DNA of 64,000 bases, taken from assembly GCA_949471785.1 (NCBI GenBank), contig CASWRE010000009.1:1-64000 (forward strand), in the 5' to 3' direction. The stretch is from an uncultured Lachnospiraceae bacterium. Its GTDB lineage: Bacteria > Bacillota > Clostridia > Lachnospirales > Lachnospiraceae. Both the position numbers and the translations under genes were made by a program. A model generated the notes under the pieces. The model was not told the DNA's origin. It worked only from the letters and a program-made list of their open reading frames with translations, and searched no databases. Each line of letters opens with the position of its first letter. Within the stretch, counting starts at the first letter, position 1. This document shows, piece by piece, positions 8,588-17,268 of the stretch.

Positions 8588-10219
8588 TTACCGCCGCCCA
8601 TAGACTCCCATGGCTGTAGCCAGTTCCACCAGAATCCGTCCTCCGGGAAAACGCCGCAGCACCTCCCGGGGAATTCCCGCAAAGCGCAGATATAACACGC
8701 CGTACGTGGCTATGGCGCCCAGTATGGCCGCTCCCAGGCACAGCGCATTGGACTCTACGAGCGTACTCAACCCGTAATACATCACATAGGCCACTACCCC
8801 CATCACCGCCGAGGCAATCACGGGTACCAGAAAGATCTTCCGCACCCGCATCCGATAGCGCAGCAGTCCGGCCACCGCCCGGCCGTTGAGCACGCACATG
8901 CTGAGGGAATAGGCAATCGTAGCAATCAACACACTATATATATGAAGAGGCGTAAACTTTGCCAGCACCGCCAGCACCGCCACATTAATCACCAGAGAAA
9001 TCGCCGCATGCTCCACCGGCACAGCCGGTTTCCCGATGCCCTGCAGCACCCCGTTGGTAATCGTCGATAACGAATAGAAAACCACCGACACCGCCCCGGC
9101 TATCAGCAGATAACCCGCCGTATCCCCCGTATTGGGAAACAGCAAATGCATGATCGGGAAGGCCAGCACCGCCATGCCCACCGCCGCGGGAATACAGAGA
9201 AACATGGTCATCTGAATCGCTTCGTCCATCTTATGCCGGGTCTCCCGGAAATCCCGCATGGCAAAACTAGATGAGATCGACGGCAGCACAGCCGTGGAAA
9301 CCGCGTTCGCAAGAGCAATCGGAATATTGATCATGACCATGTACTGCCCGGTAAACACACCGTAGGCGCTGGTCACGGCGTCCTCCTCCCATCCCTCGCT
9401 CAGCATGATCGGCGCAAAAATGGACTGATCCATATAAGAGCTCAGATTGTAGATGCAGGTGCTGAAAATCACCGGCGTCACCATCAGAAGAATCGTGCGG
9501 AAAATCTCCGGATAGGAATCTTCCACCCCGGTATGGTCATTGCGGATACGTTTCTGTATGCTTTTTTGATTGGCGGTAAAGGACATCAGCATCAGCACAA
9601 TACCTGCCAGCACGCCGGCCCCTGTTCCCAGGGTTCCGCCCGCCGCACCGTAGATGGCCACCTCCGCATCGGTGACCGCCAGATTTTCCACCAACAGCCA
9701 GGCCGCCACCACGCTGACCACCGCATTCACCAGCTGTTCCAGAATCTGGGACAGTGACGTGGGCACCATCGTATTGTGGGCCTGAAAATATCCCCGCAGC
9801 ACGCCGAGAATCGCAGAAAAAAATATGGTAGGCGCCAGCATTCTCAGAGCCAGCATCGCATTGTCACCGCCTGCGGGAAGGAGAAAACTCCCGCCGAACC
9901 AGGCCGCAAGCGCCGCCAGGCCGCCGACCACGCAGGCATAGAGCAAAGCGCCGCGAAACAGTTTATTGGCATTGCGATACTGCCGTTTCGCGATCCGCTC
10001 CGACATCAGCTTGGATACCGCCATGGGAATACTATAAGAGGATACCAGAAGCAGAATACTGTACACCGTATAGGCATAACCATAGTAACCGTTTCCCAGT
10101 TCTCCGATGATCGCATACAGCGGGCTTCTGTACAACATACCGATGATGCGCACGATCAGCCCTGCAGCCATCAGAATCGAAGCCTGCTTCACGAAACTGT
10201 CTCTGTTTTTCTTACCCAT
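8588..10219 (-). CDS. MOP-superfamily polysaccharide/lipid II flippase (SpoVB/MurJ-like)
   Basis: A 543-residue integral membrane protein with about 14 hydrophobic segments, of the oligosaccharidyl-lipid flippase group of the MOP superfamily (SpoVB, MurJ/YtgP types). The N-terminal FVKQASILMAAGLIVRIIGMLYRSPL and GYYGYAYTVYSILLLVSS are characteristic. Such proteins move lipid-linked precursors across the membrane for peptidoglycan or spore cortex synthesis. The gene starts 11 bases after ung ends, so the two are probably co-transcribed. Distinguishing SpoVB (sporulation-specific) from a vegetative YtgP/MurJ-type flippase needs a phylogeny, so no symbol is given. Confidence 0.88.
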   Translation of the reverse strand: MGKKNRDSFVKQASILMAAGLIVRIIGMLYRSPLYAIIGELGNGYYGYAYTVYSILLLVSSYSIPMAVSKLMSERIAKRQYRNANKLFRGALLYACVVGGLAALAAWFGGSFLLPAGGDNAMLALRMLAPTIFFSAILGVLRGYFQAHNTMVPTSLSQILEQLVNAVVSVVAAWLLVENLAVTDAEVAIYGAAGGTLGTGAGVLAGIVLMLMSFTANQKSIQKRIRNDHTGVEDSYPEIFRTILLMVTPVIFSTCIYNLSSYMDQSIFAPIMLSEGWEEDAVTSAYGVFTGQYMVMINIPIALANAVSTAVLPSISSSFAMRDFRETRHKMDEAIQMTMFLCIPAAVGMAVLAFPIMHLLFPNTGDTAGYLLIAGAVSVVFYSLSTITNGVLQGIGKPAVPVEHAAISLVINVAVLAVLAKFTPLHIYSVLIATIAYSLSMCVLNGRAVAGLLRYRMRVRKIFLVPVIASAVMGVVAYVMYYGLSTLVESNALCLGAAILGAIATYGVLYLRFAGIPREVLRRFPGGRILVELATAMGVYGRR

Positions 10220-10230
10220 AAACCTTTCCT

Positions 10231-10905
10231 CTACACATTTTCTATCTGCCAGTCAATCGGTGTGAGTCCATGCTCTTCCAGATATTGATTCGTCCTACTA
10301 AATGGCCTGCTCCCGAAAAAACCTTTGTAAGCCGACAGCGGACTGGGATGGGGGGCCTCCAGAATCAGATGCCTCGTGCCATCCAGATACATCTTCTTCG
10401 CCTGGGCCGGCCTGCCCCAGAGAATAAACACCATGGGACGCTCCTGAGCGGCCAGAACCCGGATCGCCGCGTCGGTAAACTCCTCCCAGCCGATACCTCT
10501 GTGGGAATTGGCCTGATGAGCCCGCACCGTCAACACGGTGTTGAGCAGCATCACACCCTGCCTGGCCCACTTTTCCAGATAACCGTTATTGGGTATGTAA
10601 CAGCCCAGATCATCTTCCAGTTCTTTATAGATATTTACCAGTGAAGGAGGAATATCCACCTCCGGTTTCACGGAAAAACACAGACCATGGGCCTGCCCGT
10701 CGCCATGGTAGGGGTCCTGTCCCAGAATCACCACCTTCACCTGCTCCAAAGGCGTAAAATGAAACGCGTTGAATATATCGTCCGGATCGGGAAACACCCG
10801 TCTGGTATTATACTCCTCCCCTATCTTCTGAAACAATTCCCTGTAATAAGGCTTCCTAAATTCCCCGCTTAATGCTTTTGCCCATTCTCCGCTTATCGGT
10901 GGCAT
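10231..10905 (-). CDS. ung: uracil-DNA glycosylase, family 1
   Basis: A 224-residue enzyme that removes uracil from DNA. The catalytic water-activating loop GQDPYHG at 62-68 (Asp64), the AHGLCFSV uracil pocket and the C-terminal HPSPLSAYKGFFG minor-groove loop with the catalytic His are all intact. Length matches family 1. The ATG at 10905 follows AAAGGAGAAAAGAT. It is first of a likely two-gene unit with the downstream flippase gene. Confidence 0.97.
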   Translation of the reverse strand: MPPISGEWAKALSGEFRKPYYRELFQKIGEEYNTRRVFPDPDDIFNAFHFTPLEQVKVVILGQDPYHGDGQAHGLCFSVKPEVDIPPSLVNIYKELEDDLGCYIPNNGYLEKWARQGVMLLNTVLTVRAHQANSHRGIGWEEFTDAAIRVLAAQERPMVFILWGRPAQAKKMYLDGTRHLILEAPHPSPLSAYKGFFGSRPFSRTNQYLEEHGLTPIDWQIENV

Positions 10906-11078
10906 ATCTTTTCTCCTTTGTACATTTTACTTGTGCGACAGAATTCCTCCGCGGTCGCGCGCCCGCCTATCCAGGCTGTTATACTATACTATTTCCGTGT
11001 CTCGGACAAGAGAACTATCTTTTTCAAACGTGCAGAAATATCCGGCCTCAGCGTCTCCGGCCATGCGATCTTCTTTTT

Positions 11079-11840
11079 CTATAGGCGCACCGAAACGCCC
11101 CGGCTGTCCAGGTATCGCTTCACTTCCCGGATCTCCAGCTCCTTATAATGAAACAGGGAGGCCGCCAGCGCCGCGTCGGCCCCTCCCGCTGTCAGCGCGT
11201 CATAAAAATGTGCCTTTGTCCCGGCCCCGCCGGAGGCAATCACGGGAATCTCCACCGCGTCGGACACGGCCCGGGTGAGTTCAATATCGTAGCCTGCCTT
11301 GGTGCCGTCGCAGTCCATACTGGTCAGCAGGATTTCTCCGGCTCCCAGGCTCTCTACCTTCATAGCCCATTCCACCGCGTCAATACCCATATCCACCCGA
11401 CCGCCGTTTTTATAAATATTCCAGCCGCTCTTATCCTCCCGGCGCTTAGCGTCAATAGCCACCACCACACACTGGCTGCCGAATTTCATGGCCGCGTCAT
11501 GTACCAGCCGGGGATTAGCGATTGCCGCGGAATTCACCGATATCTTATCCGCCCCCTCTCTGAGCAGCGTGCGGAAATCGTCCACCGTGCGGATACCTCC
11601 GCCCACGGTAAAAGGTATAAACACCTGAGAAGCCACCGACCGTACCATGTCCACCACCGTGTTCCGATTATCCGAAGATGCCGTGATATCAAGAAATACC
11701 ACTTCATCCGCCCCGGCCTGATCATAAGCACTGGCAATCTCCACCGGATCACCGGCATCCCGGAGATTGACAAAATTAACTCCCTTCACCACACGCCCGG
11801 CATTCACGTCCAGGCAGGGAATGATTCTCTTTGTAAACAT
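11079..11840 (-). CDS. hisF: imidazole glycerol phosphate synthase, cyclase subunit HisF
   Basis: A 253-residue TIM barrel that uses ammonia from HisH to convert PRFAR into imidazole glycerol phosphate and AICAR in histidine synthesis. The start [20 protein letters not shown] carries the conserved Asp11; VVVAIDAKR carries the second catalytic Asp near 130. Phosphate-binding loops VGGGIRT and ASGGAG are intact. Its ATG overlaps the hisH stop by one base (TAATG), coupling translation with its partner subunit. hisA, which often lies between hisH and hisF, is absent here. Confidence 0.97.
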   Translation of the reverse strand: MFTKRIIPCLDVNAGRVVKGVNFVNLRDAGDPVEIASAYDQAGADEVVFLDITASSDNRNTVVDMVRSVASQVFIPFTVGGGIRTVDDFRTLLREGADKISVNSAAIANPRLVHDAAMKFGSQCVVVAIDAKRREDKSGWNIYKNGGRVDMGIDAVEWAMKVESLGAGEILLTSMDCDGTKAGYDIELTRAVSDAVEIPVIASGGAGTKAHFYDALTAGGADAALAASLFHYKELEIREVKRYLDSRGVSVRL

Positions 11841-12460
11841 TATTCCGCCCCCCTGCCTATTGATGCAAAGTTTTTCAAAATTTTAAGCCCTGTCCGGGAA
11901 CTTTTTTCCGGATGGAACTGGCAGGCAAAAACCGGGCCCTGCTCCACAGAAGCATCGATCCGGACGCCGTAGGACGTCACGGCTTTCACGATGGACGGTT
12001 CCGACGCCCGCAGATAATAGGAGTGGACAAAATACGCATAGGCATCCTCAGGAATGCCCCGGAACAGAAGACCACGCTTCTGCAGATGCAGGGAATTCCA
12101 TCCCATGTGAGGGATCTTTAATCCTTCACGGCGGGGAATCTTTAAAATTTCTCCCTGCAAAATGCCGAGCCCCTCCACACCGGGACTCTCCTCGCTTTTC
12201 TCAAACAAAAGCTGCAGGCCAAGGCAGATGCCGAGGAAAGGGATTTTCCGCCGCACCGCCTCATGGATCACTTCCACCAGGCCGAACCTGTGCAGATTCT
12301 CCATGGCATCGCCAAAGGCCCCTACCCCCGGCAGGATGATTTTCTCCGCGGCAAGTATCTCCTCCCTGTTTCGCGTAAGTATCGCTTCCTCGCCCAAGTG
12401 AACGAGGGCCTTCTCCACGCTGCGGATATTCCCCGCATCGTAATCAATAATGGCTATCAT
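11840..12460 (-). CDS. hisH: imidazole glycerol phosphate synthase, glutaminase subunit HisH
   Basis: A 206-residue class I glutamine amidotransferase that supplies ammonia to HisF. The nucleophile lies in [11 protein letters not shown] (Cys near 78) and the His-Glu pair in CQFHPEKS near the C-terminus; the N-terminal [19 protein letters not shown] is typical. The ATG at 12460 is chosen because GGAGG lies seven bases upstream; the longer frame to 12520 adds non-conserved residues. No other his genes are in the window. Confidence 0.96.
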   Translation of the reverse strand: MIAIIDYDAGNIRSVEKALVHLGEEAILTRNREEILAAEKIILPGVGAFGDAMENLHRFGLVEVIHEAVRRKIPFLGICLGLQLLFEKSEESPGVEGLGILQGEILKIPRREGLKIPHMGWNSLHLQKRGLLFRGIPEDAYAYFVHSYYLRASEPSIVKAVTSYGVRIDASVEQGPVFACQFHPEKSSRTGLKILKNFASIGRGAE

Positions 12461-12644
12461 CGGCCAATCCTCCATGCCCTGGCCTTCGCCAGTTTTTATA
12501 AGTTTAAGATAGTATAGCACACTCCCTTGGCAAAAAAAACAAGAATTCGTCCCGGACGCGGCTTTTTCCCGTCTGAGTCGTTACTGTCCGCCCGGAATGA
12601 CCACCACAAATAGAAATATATGAAAAAACGGGCGGAGTTTCTTT

Positions 12645-13361
12645 TTACCTTTCATGGGGGTCCACCATTTTATACCCTAAACCTTTCATCGTAATGATAT
12701 ACGCCGGTTTTGCGGGAGTATCTTCCAGCTTTTCACGCAGATGCCGAATATGCACCATGACCGTATTGTCACATCCAAAACCATCCTCACCCCAAACAGC
12801 CTCATACAGACGCTCCCGACTGACAACCCGTCCTCTGTTCTCGGCCAGATACCGCAGAATCTCAAACTCACGCGCCGTGAGCTCCACCTCCCGGCCGCCT
12901 TTTATCACCCGGCATCCCTCTGGGTCAATGGCCAGTTCTCCGACCACCATCGCAGGGCCCGACTCTGAATCCTGTCTGTACGCCGCCCGGCGAAGCTGTG
13001 CCTTCACTCTGTAAACCACCTCTCTGGGGCTGAAAGGTTTCGTCACATAATCATCGCCGCCCACAGCCAGCCCCAGGATCTTATCCACCTCATCATTCCT
13101 GGCAGACAAAAACAAAATGGGACAGTGGGAAAACTGCCGGATCTCCCGGCACACACCATAACCGTCCAGCCCCGGCAGCATTACATCCAGGATGATCACA
13201 TCGGGTTTGATCTGCCTGCAGGCGTCCACGGCAAAGTCTCCGCGATGCACTTTATATACAGAGGAAAATCCCTCCGTCTTCAGCGCCTTTTCCAGCAAAT
13301 CCGGAATATCCGGCTCATCATCCACGATCAGTATCCTGTAATCTTCCATCACCATATACAC
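12645..13361 (-). CDS. OmpR/PhoB-family response regulator, no adjacent kinase
   Basis: A 238-residue two-domain regulator. The receiver domain has the acidic pair DDEP, phospho-acceptor Asp in VIILDVMLPGLDG, LFLSARND and the switch lysine in YVTKPFSPRE. The C-terminal winged helix is typical (LTAREFEILRYLAENRGRVVS, then VMVHIRHLREKL). The start is given as the GTG at 13361, with AGAAGGGG just upstream; ATGs at 13355 or 13349 are possible. No histidine kinase gene lies beside it: its neighbours are hisH and the sulfite reductase gene. Its partner and targets are unknown. Confidence 0.88.
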   Translation of the reverse strand: MYMVMEDYRILIVDDEPDIPDLLEKALKTEGFSSVYKVHRGDFAVDACRQIKPDVIILDVMLPGLDGYGVCREIRQFSHCPILFLSARNDEVDKILGLAVGGDDYVTKPFSPREVVYRVKAQLRRAAYRQDSESGPAMVVGELAIDPEGCRVIKGGREVELTAREFEILRYLAENRGRVVSRERLYEAVWGEDGFGCDNTVMVHIRHLREKLEDTPAKPAYIITMKGLGYKMVDPHER

Positions 13362-13470
13362 TCATGCCCCTTCTCTGCTCTTCTCCGATACCATTATATA
13401 TAAGGATTCCGGTAAGCTCAAGGACAATCTGCCCAAAAAGCGCCAGCAGCCGGCCGTCCGAAAAACCACA

Positions 13471-13503
13471 CAAAAAAAGACGCCCGCACAAACAGACGTC
13501 TTT
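13471..13503 (-). terminator. intrinsic terminator after the sulfite reductase gene
   Basis: On the minus strand a short stem AAAGACG/CGTCTTT with a ~14-base loop is followed by a T run, starting about 22 bases after the stop at 13525. Confidence 0.6.
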
Positions 13504-13524
13504 CCCTCTATGGTATACCTATGA

Positions 13525-14475
13525 TCAACAGGTGGCCCCGCCCTTCATATGAAGGTTCGCATCCAGAATCTCCTGCTTGCGCTCCAACAGCTCGTCGGAA
13601 AGCAACAATTCTTCCACACGATCAAATCCTAAACGATCAATGGTGGACGCAAAACGCTCCCCTGTCTTACCCTGCTCACGGAACAAGAGAAGGGCCTTCT
13701 CAATGATATTAAGCACTTCCTCCTCGCTGGTAAAAATTTTGCTCATGGCCTGGCCCATTTTGACTTCCTTGCCCCAACGGCCGCCCAGACAGATCTTGTA
13801 ACCATACTTGCCGTCGGTAATCGCATCAAAACGGCACTTGCCGATACAGCGGCCGCAATGATTGCACCTGTCGCTGATTTCCAGCAGGCCGTCTTCCACC
13901 TTGCAGGCTTTGATCGGACAGGCGGCCACCACGGAACATTTTTTACAACCGTTGCATTCATCCTCGTCAAAATCCGGAATATGCTGTCCGATAATACCCA
14001 GGTCATTGAGATTCGGCTTCACACAGTTGTTGGGACATCCGCCCACGGCGATCTTAAATTTGTGGGGAAGCAGTACGTCATGATAACCCACGTAGAATCT
14101 CTCATGGATCTTCTCTGAAAGACCGTAGGAATCCAGCAGCCCATACTGGCAGGTCGTACCCTTGCAGGCCACCACCGGACGTACCCGGGAACCCGTACCG
14201 CCTGTGGTCATGCCATGCTGAGAGAGAAATTTTCTTAATTCATCAATTTTGTCAAAGGGAACCCCCTGCAGTTCCACAGTCAGGCGGGTGGTAAACACGA
14301 TATTACCGTCGCCGAACTTTTTTGCCGCCTCGGCGGCGGCCGTCAGCTGTTCCGATGTCATCTTGCCGTTGACCGTAATGATCCGGCAGTTGAAATTGTC
14401 CGTTCCCTTATTGCTCAGAAACCCAAGGCCTTTCACCCGTTTTTCTTCCTCCGGGCTGATCGTCAAAGTAGCCAT
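13525..14475 (-). CDS. siroheme sulfite/nitrite reductase-type protein with ferredoxin domain
   Basis: A 316-residue small sulfite/nitrite reductase-like protein. After an N-terminal ferredoxin-like half domain (residues ~15-90), CKGTTCQYG and GGCPNNC provide the four cysteines expected to hold the siroheme-linked 4Fe-4S cluster. A two-cluster ferredoxin insert follows: CNGCKKCSVVAACP and CNHCGRCIGKC. This layout matches AsrC-type or the Dsr-like small sulfite reductases of anaerobes. It lies 65 bases after the FAD/rhodanese reductase gene on the same strand, suggesting one sulfur-redox operon under the divergent LysR regulator. The C-terminal ~70 residues are a helical extension ending in GGATC. 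Sulfite is the likelier substrate, but nitrite cannot be excluded. Confidence 0.85.
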   Translation of the reverse strand: MATLTISPEEEKRVKGLGFLSNKGTDNFNCRIITVNGKMTSEQLTAAAEAAKKFGDGNIVFTTRLTVELQGVPFDKIDELRKFLSQHGMTTGGTGSRVRPVVACKGTTCQYGLLDSYGLSEKIHERFYVGYHDVLLPHKFKIAVGGCPNNCVKPNLNDLGIIGQHIPDFDEDECNGCKKCSVVAACPIKACKVEDGLLEISDRCNHCGRCIGKCRFDAITDGKYGYKICLGGRWGKEVKMGQAMSKIFTSEEEVLNIIEKALLLFREQGKTGERFASTIDRLGFDRVEELLLSDELLERKQEILDANLHMKGGATC

Positions 14476-14540
14476 ATCACATATCCTCCTGTTTTGTTTT
14501 TACAAGTAATTACCGTTTCATACCCTGTGTCATTTCATCT

Positions 14541-16175
14541 TTATTCTTCATCTTCCTCGAAAGAAGTGAAAAAGGTACCGCCCTCCAATACCTTCGTATT
14601 GGTATAGCCGTAGAACTTCAAACGGTTCTGCAGCAGATACGCTCTCTTGCCCTTGGTGCAGACCAGCAAAAGCTTTGCATCCTGCGGATAATCCGGCAGG
14701 GGGCCTTCCACGGCGGTCAGGTCAATATGCCGCGCTCCGGGAATCGTTGACGCGGGAGCCGCGTCGAGGATTGTATAGCTCTCGGCCGCCCCGGCCGCAT
14801 ATTCCGCAGGCGTGAAGGAATCCAGCGCCCCATCCATCTTATTCAGGAGCACGTTGGCCGTCTGGGCCATCGGATGAATCGCCGTGGAGAAGGGCGGCGC
14901 ATAGGAGAAGTCCATGGCAGACAGCTGATCTACCGTCATCCCCAGAGAGATTCCCGTAACCGCAATATCCATCACTTTGTCCACCGCGCCTTTGCCCAGC
15001 ACCTGAGCTCCAAGAATTTTTCTCGTCGATTTATCAGCAATCAGCTTGATGATAAAGGAGGAGGCGCCCGGATAATAATGGGCCTTGTCATCCACCACGG
15101 TCAGCACTGTCACAACGTCATGTCCAGCGTCTTTAGCCTGGGATTCACCGAGACCTGTACGGCCGATACAAATACCGGGAAGCTTGGCCACGCCGGTGCC
15201 AAGGACGCCGGGATAGCTTATCTCATGGCCCGCAAGATTCATGGCCGCCCCACGGCCGGCAATATTGGCCGTGGAACCCATGGGAGACCACTGGGGTTTT
15301 CCGGTCAAACGGTTTTTCACCATGGCGCAATCGCCCACTGCATAGATCGCGGGATCGTTGGTGCGCATATGCTCATCCACCAGCACCGTACCCTTAAACA
15401 TCTCAATACCAGTATTTTCCAGATAGCCCGTATTGGGACGGATACCCATAGCCAGTATACAGGCATCCGCTTTCATGGCCCTCTTGCTGGTTTTTACCTT
15501 TTCTACACGGCCGTCACCGATGATTTCTTCCAAGGCCACGCCCGTCGCCACGTTGATACCGTTGTCCAGCATCACATTCTCCGTATAAAACGCCAGCTCC
15601 TCATCGAGAAATCCCGGCAGAATTGTCCTGGCGAAATCAATGACCGATACCTTCACACCCTTAAGCGCCAGATTCTCCGCCACTTCCAGGCCGATAAAGC
15701 CGCCGCCGACCACCACAGCCCTACGGATCTTACCCTCTTCCACCGCGCCTCTCAGGGAAATGGCATCCTTCGGCGTACGCATCACGTACACGCCCTCCAG
15801 ATCCGTACCCTTACAGGGCGGCACAAAAGGAGACGCGCCGGAAGCAATCACCAGCTTATCATAGCCAAACACACTCTCCTCGCCGCTCTCCACCCGAACA
15901 GCCTTCACCGTCTTATTCTCCCGGTCTACGGATACCACTTCCACACCGGTCTGCACCGCCACCCCCGTCAGGCGTGAAAAACTTTCCGGCGTGTTGACAA
16001 TCAGAGCACTCTTATCCTCAATCACACCGCCCACATAATAAGGAAGACCGCATCCCGCATACGAAATTTCCTTCCCCTTTGTCAGGATTGTCACCTCTGC
16101 GCTTCGGTCTTCCCTCTTTAGCTTGGCCGCCGTCTTTGTACCGGCCGCCACACCGCCAATCACCAATACTTTCAC
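14541..16175 (-). CDS. FAD-dependent CoA-disulfide/persulfide reductase with C-terminal rhodanese domain
   Basis: A 544-residue flavoprotein disulfide reductase. It begins VLVIGGVAAGTKTAAKLKR (FAD dinucleotide fold), then SYAGCGLPYYVGG with the single redox cysteine near 43, a second NAD(P)H fold at VVVGGGFIGLEVAENL, and AVGDCAMV binding FAD. Residues ~450-544 form a rhodanese-like domain with the sulfur-carrying cysteine in LLVCTKGKRAY. This fusion is known from NADH-dependent persulfide reductases (Npsr) and CoA-disulfide reductases. It would reduce CoA-disulfide, CoA-persulfide or polysulfide, next to a sulfite reductase. The start is a GTG at 16175 behind AAAGGAGAAAAGCT. Confidence 0.9.
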   Translation of the reverse strand: MKVLVIGGVAAGTKTAAKLKREDRSAEVTILTKGKEISYAGCGLPYYVGGVIEDKSALIVNTPESFSRLTGVAVQTGVEVVSVDRENKTVKAVRVESGEESVFGYDKLVIASGASPFVPPCKGTDLEGVYVMRTPKDAISLRGAVEEGKIRRAVVVGGGFIGLEVAENLALKGVKVSVIDFARTILPGFLDEELAFYTENVMLDNGINVATGVALEEIIGDGRVEKVKTSKRAMKADACILAMGIRPNTGYLENTGIEMFKGTVLVDEHMRTNDPAIYAVGDCAMVKNRLTGKPQWSPMGSTANIAGRGAAMNLAGHEISYPGVLGTGVAKLPGICIGRTGLGESQAKDAGHDVVTVLTVVDDKAHYYPGASSFIIKLIADKSTRKILGAQVLGKGAVDKVMDIAVTGISLGMTVDQLSAMDFSYAPPFSTAIHPMAQTANVLLNKMDGALDSFTPAEYAAGAAESYTILDAAPASTIPGARHIDLTAVEGPLPDYPQDAKLLLVCTKGKRAYLLQNRLKFYGYTNTKVLEGGTFFTSFEEDEE

Positions 16176-16254
16176 AGCTTTTCTCCTTTATTCTTTATTT
16201 GAAACCAGTATAACACTTGATGAAGCATAATGAAAATGGTATTATTTTATTGCT

Positions 16255-16275
16255 GTTATAGGTATTACTTATAAC
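16255..16275. promoter_or_regulatory. LysR-type dyad operator between the sulfur operon and its regulator
   Basis: Arms GTTATA and TATAAC enclose nine bases; the 21-base site is palindromic except at the centre and one symmetric pair, and fits the T-N11-A plan of LysR boxes. It lies in the divergent region, 63 bases before the LysR ATG and 79 bases before the GTG of the flavoprotein gene. A TATACT -10-like box for the flavoprotein gene (complement of 16207-16212) lies downstream of it. Confidence 0.7.
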
Positions 16276-16338
16276 GCAGTCAAAAACTGCCAAAAGCATT
16301 TTCGCTCTCTGTCACCGTATACTTTCAGGAGATATGCC

Positions 16339-17259
16339 ATGACCATACGCCATCTGAAAATCTTTCTCACCGTAGCCGAATCCGGCAGCATGAGCGCCGC
16401 CGCCAAAAGCCTCTATATCACCCAGCCGTCGGTGAGCCAGGCTGTACGGGAGCTGGAGGAGCACTACCAGCTCCGTCTTTTTGAACGGCTGAACCACAGG
16501 CTGTACATAACGGACGAGGGCCGCCGTCTGCTCGACGAGGCCCGTCCCATTGTCCAGAATTTCGATATGCTGGAGACCAACATGACCCGTCTGCAGGGCC
16601 GTCACCGGCTGCGCATCGGCGTATCTATGACTGTGGGCACCTGTGTGCTGCCGCGTCTGCGCCAGGATCTGTCCTCTTCCCTGACCGGTCAGGACCTGTA
16701 TTTCTACTCCGGCAATACCCATACCATCGAAGACAAACTGCTTCGCTCCGAGCTGGATTTCGGTATTGTCGAGGGAATCGTCCACGCCCAGGATCTGGTC
16801 AGTATACCGATCATTGACGATTTTCTGGTGCTTTGCTGCAGCAATGATCATCCGCTGGCCACCCGCCCTGTTCTCTATCCCCGGGATCTGACAGGCGTGG
16901 ACTTTGCCATCCGGGAGGAAGGCAGCGGCACCCGCGCCCTGTTTGTAAATTATCTGAAAACCCAGCATATAGATATGCGCATCTCTCTGGAGGCTACTTC
17001 ACCGGAGACGATCCGGGCCATGGTCAAAACCTCCCGGATGATGACCGTGATGTCGGTACGTCTTCTGGAAGAAGATATCCGGAACCGAACCATCCATGTC
17101 TTCAAAAGCACCGGCCATAGCTGGGACCGCACTTTCAAGCTGGTTCATCACAAAAACAAAAAACTGGGACAGGACTTCACCCGCATCCATGAAGCCCTGT
17201 CCCGCTATAAAACGCCTGATTTCCTTGATCAGATTTCCCCTGCCGTATTTCACGAATAA
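16339..17259 (+). CDS. LysR-family transcriptional regulator (CysL/YeiE-like)
   Basis: A 306-residue LysR-type regulator. The N-terminal helix-turn-helix is MTIRHLKIFLTVAESGSMSAAAKSLYITQPSVSQAV, followed by a linker helix and a periplasmic-binding-type effector domain (residues ~90-295) with the EEGSGTRALF motif common in CysL/RbcR-type members that sense small anions. It is divergent from the flavoprotein-sulfite reductase genes and shares a dyad operator with them, so sulfur-metabolite control of that pair is the natural inference. It converges on the downstream histidine kinase gene with only nine bases between; no terminator is visible there. Confidence 0.92.
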   Translation: MTIRHLKIFLTVAESGSMSAAAKSLYITQPSVSQAVRELEEHYQLRLFERLNHRLYITDEGRRLLDEARPIVQNFDMLETNMTRLQGRHRLRIGVSMTVGTCVLPRLRQDLSSSLTGQDLYFYSGNTHTIEDKLLRSELDFGIVEGIVHAQDLVSIPIIDDFLVLCCSNDHPLATRPVLYPRDLTGVDFAIREEGSGTRALFVNYLKTQHIDMRISLEATSPETIRAMVKTSRMMTVMSVRLLEEDIRNRTIHVFKSTGHSWDRTFKLVHHKNKKLGQDFTRIHEALSRYKTPDFLDQISPAVFHE

Positions 17260-17268
17260 ACGGCATAT

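Noticed and set aside
8442..8897. N-terminal extension of the nucleoside phosphorylase frame
   Set aside because: It would overlap the flippase gene by 300 bases and looks like shadow sequence; ATG 8441 has a ribosome site.
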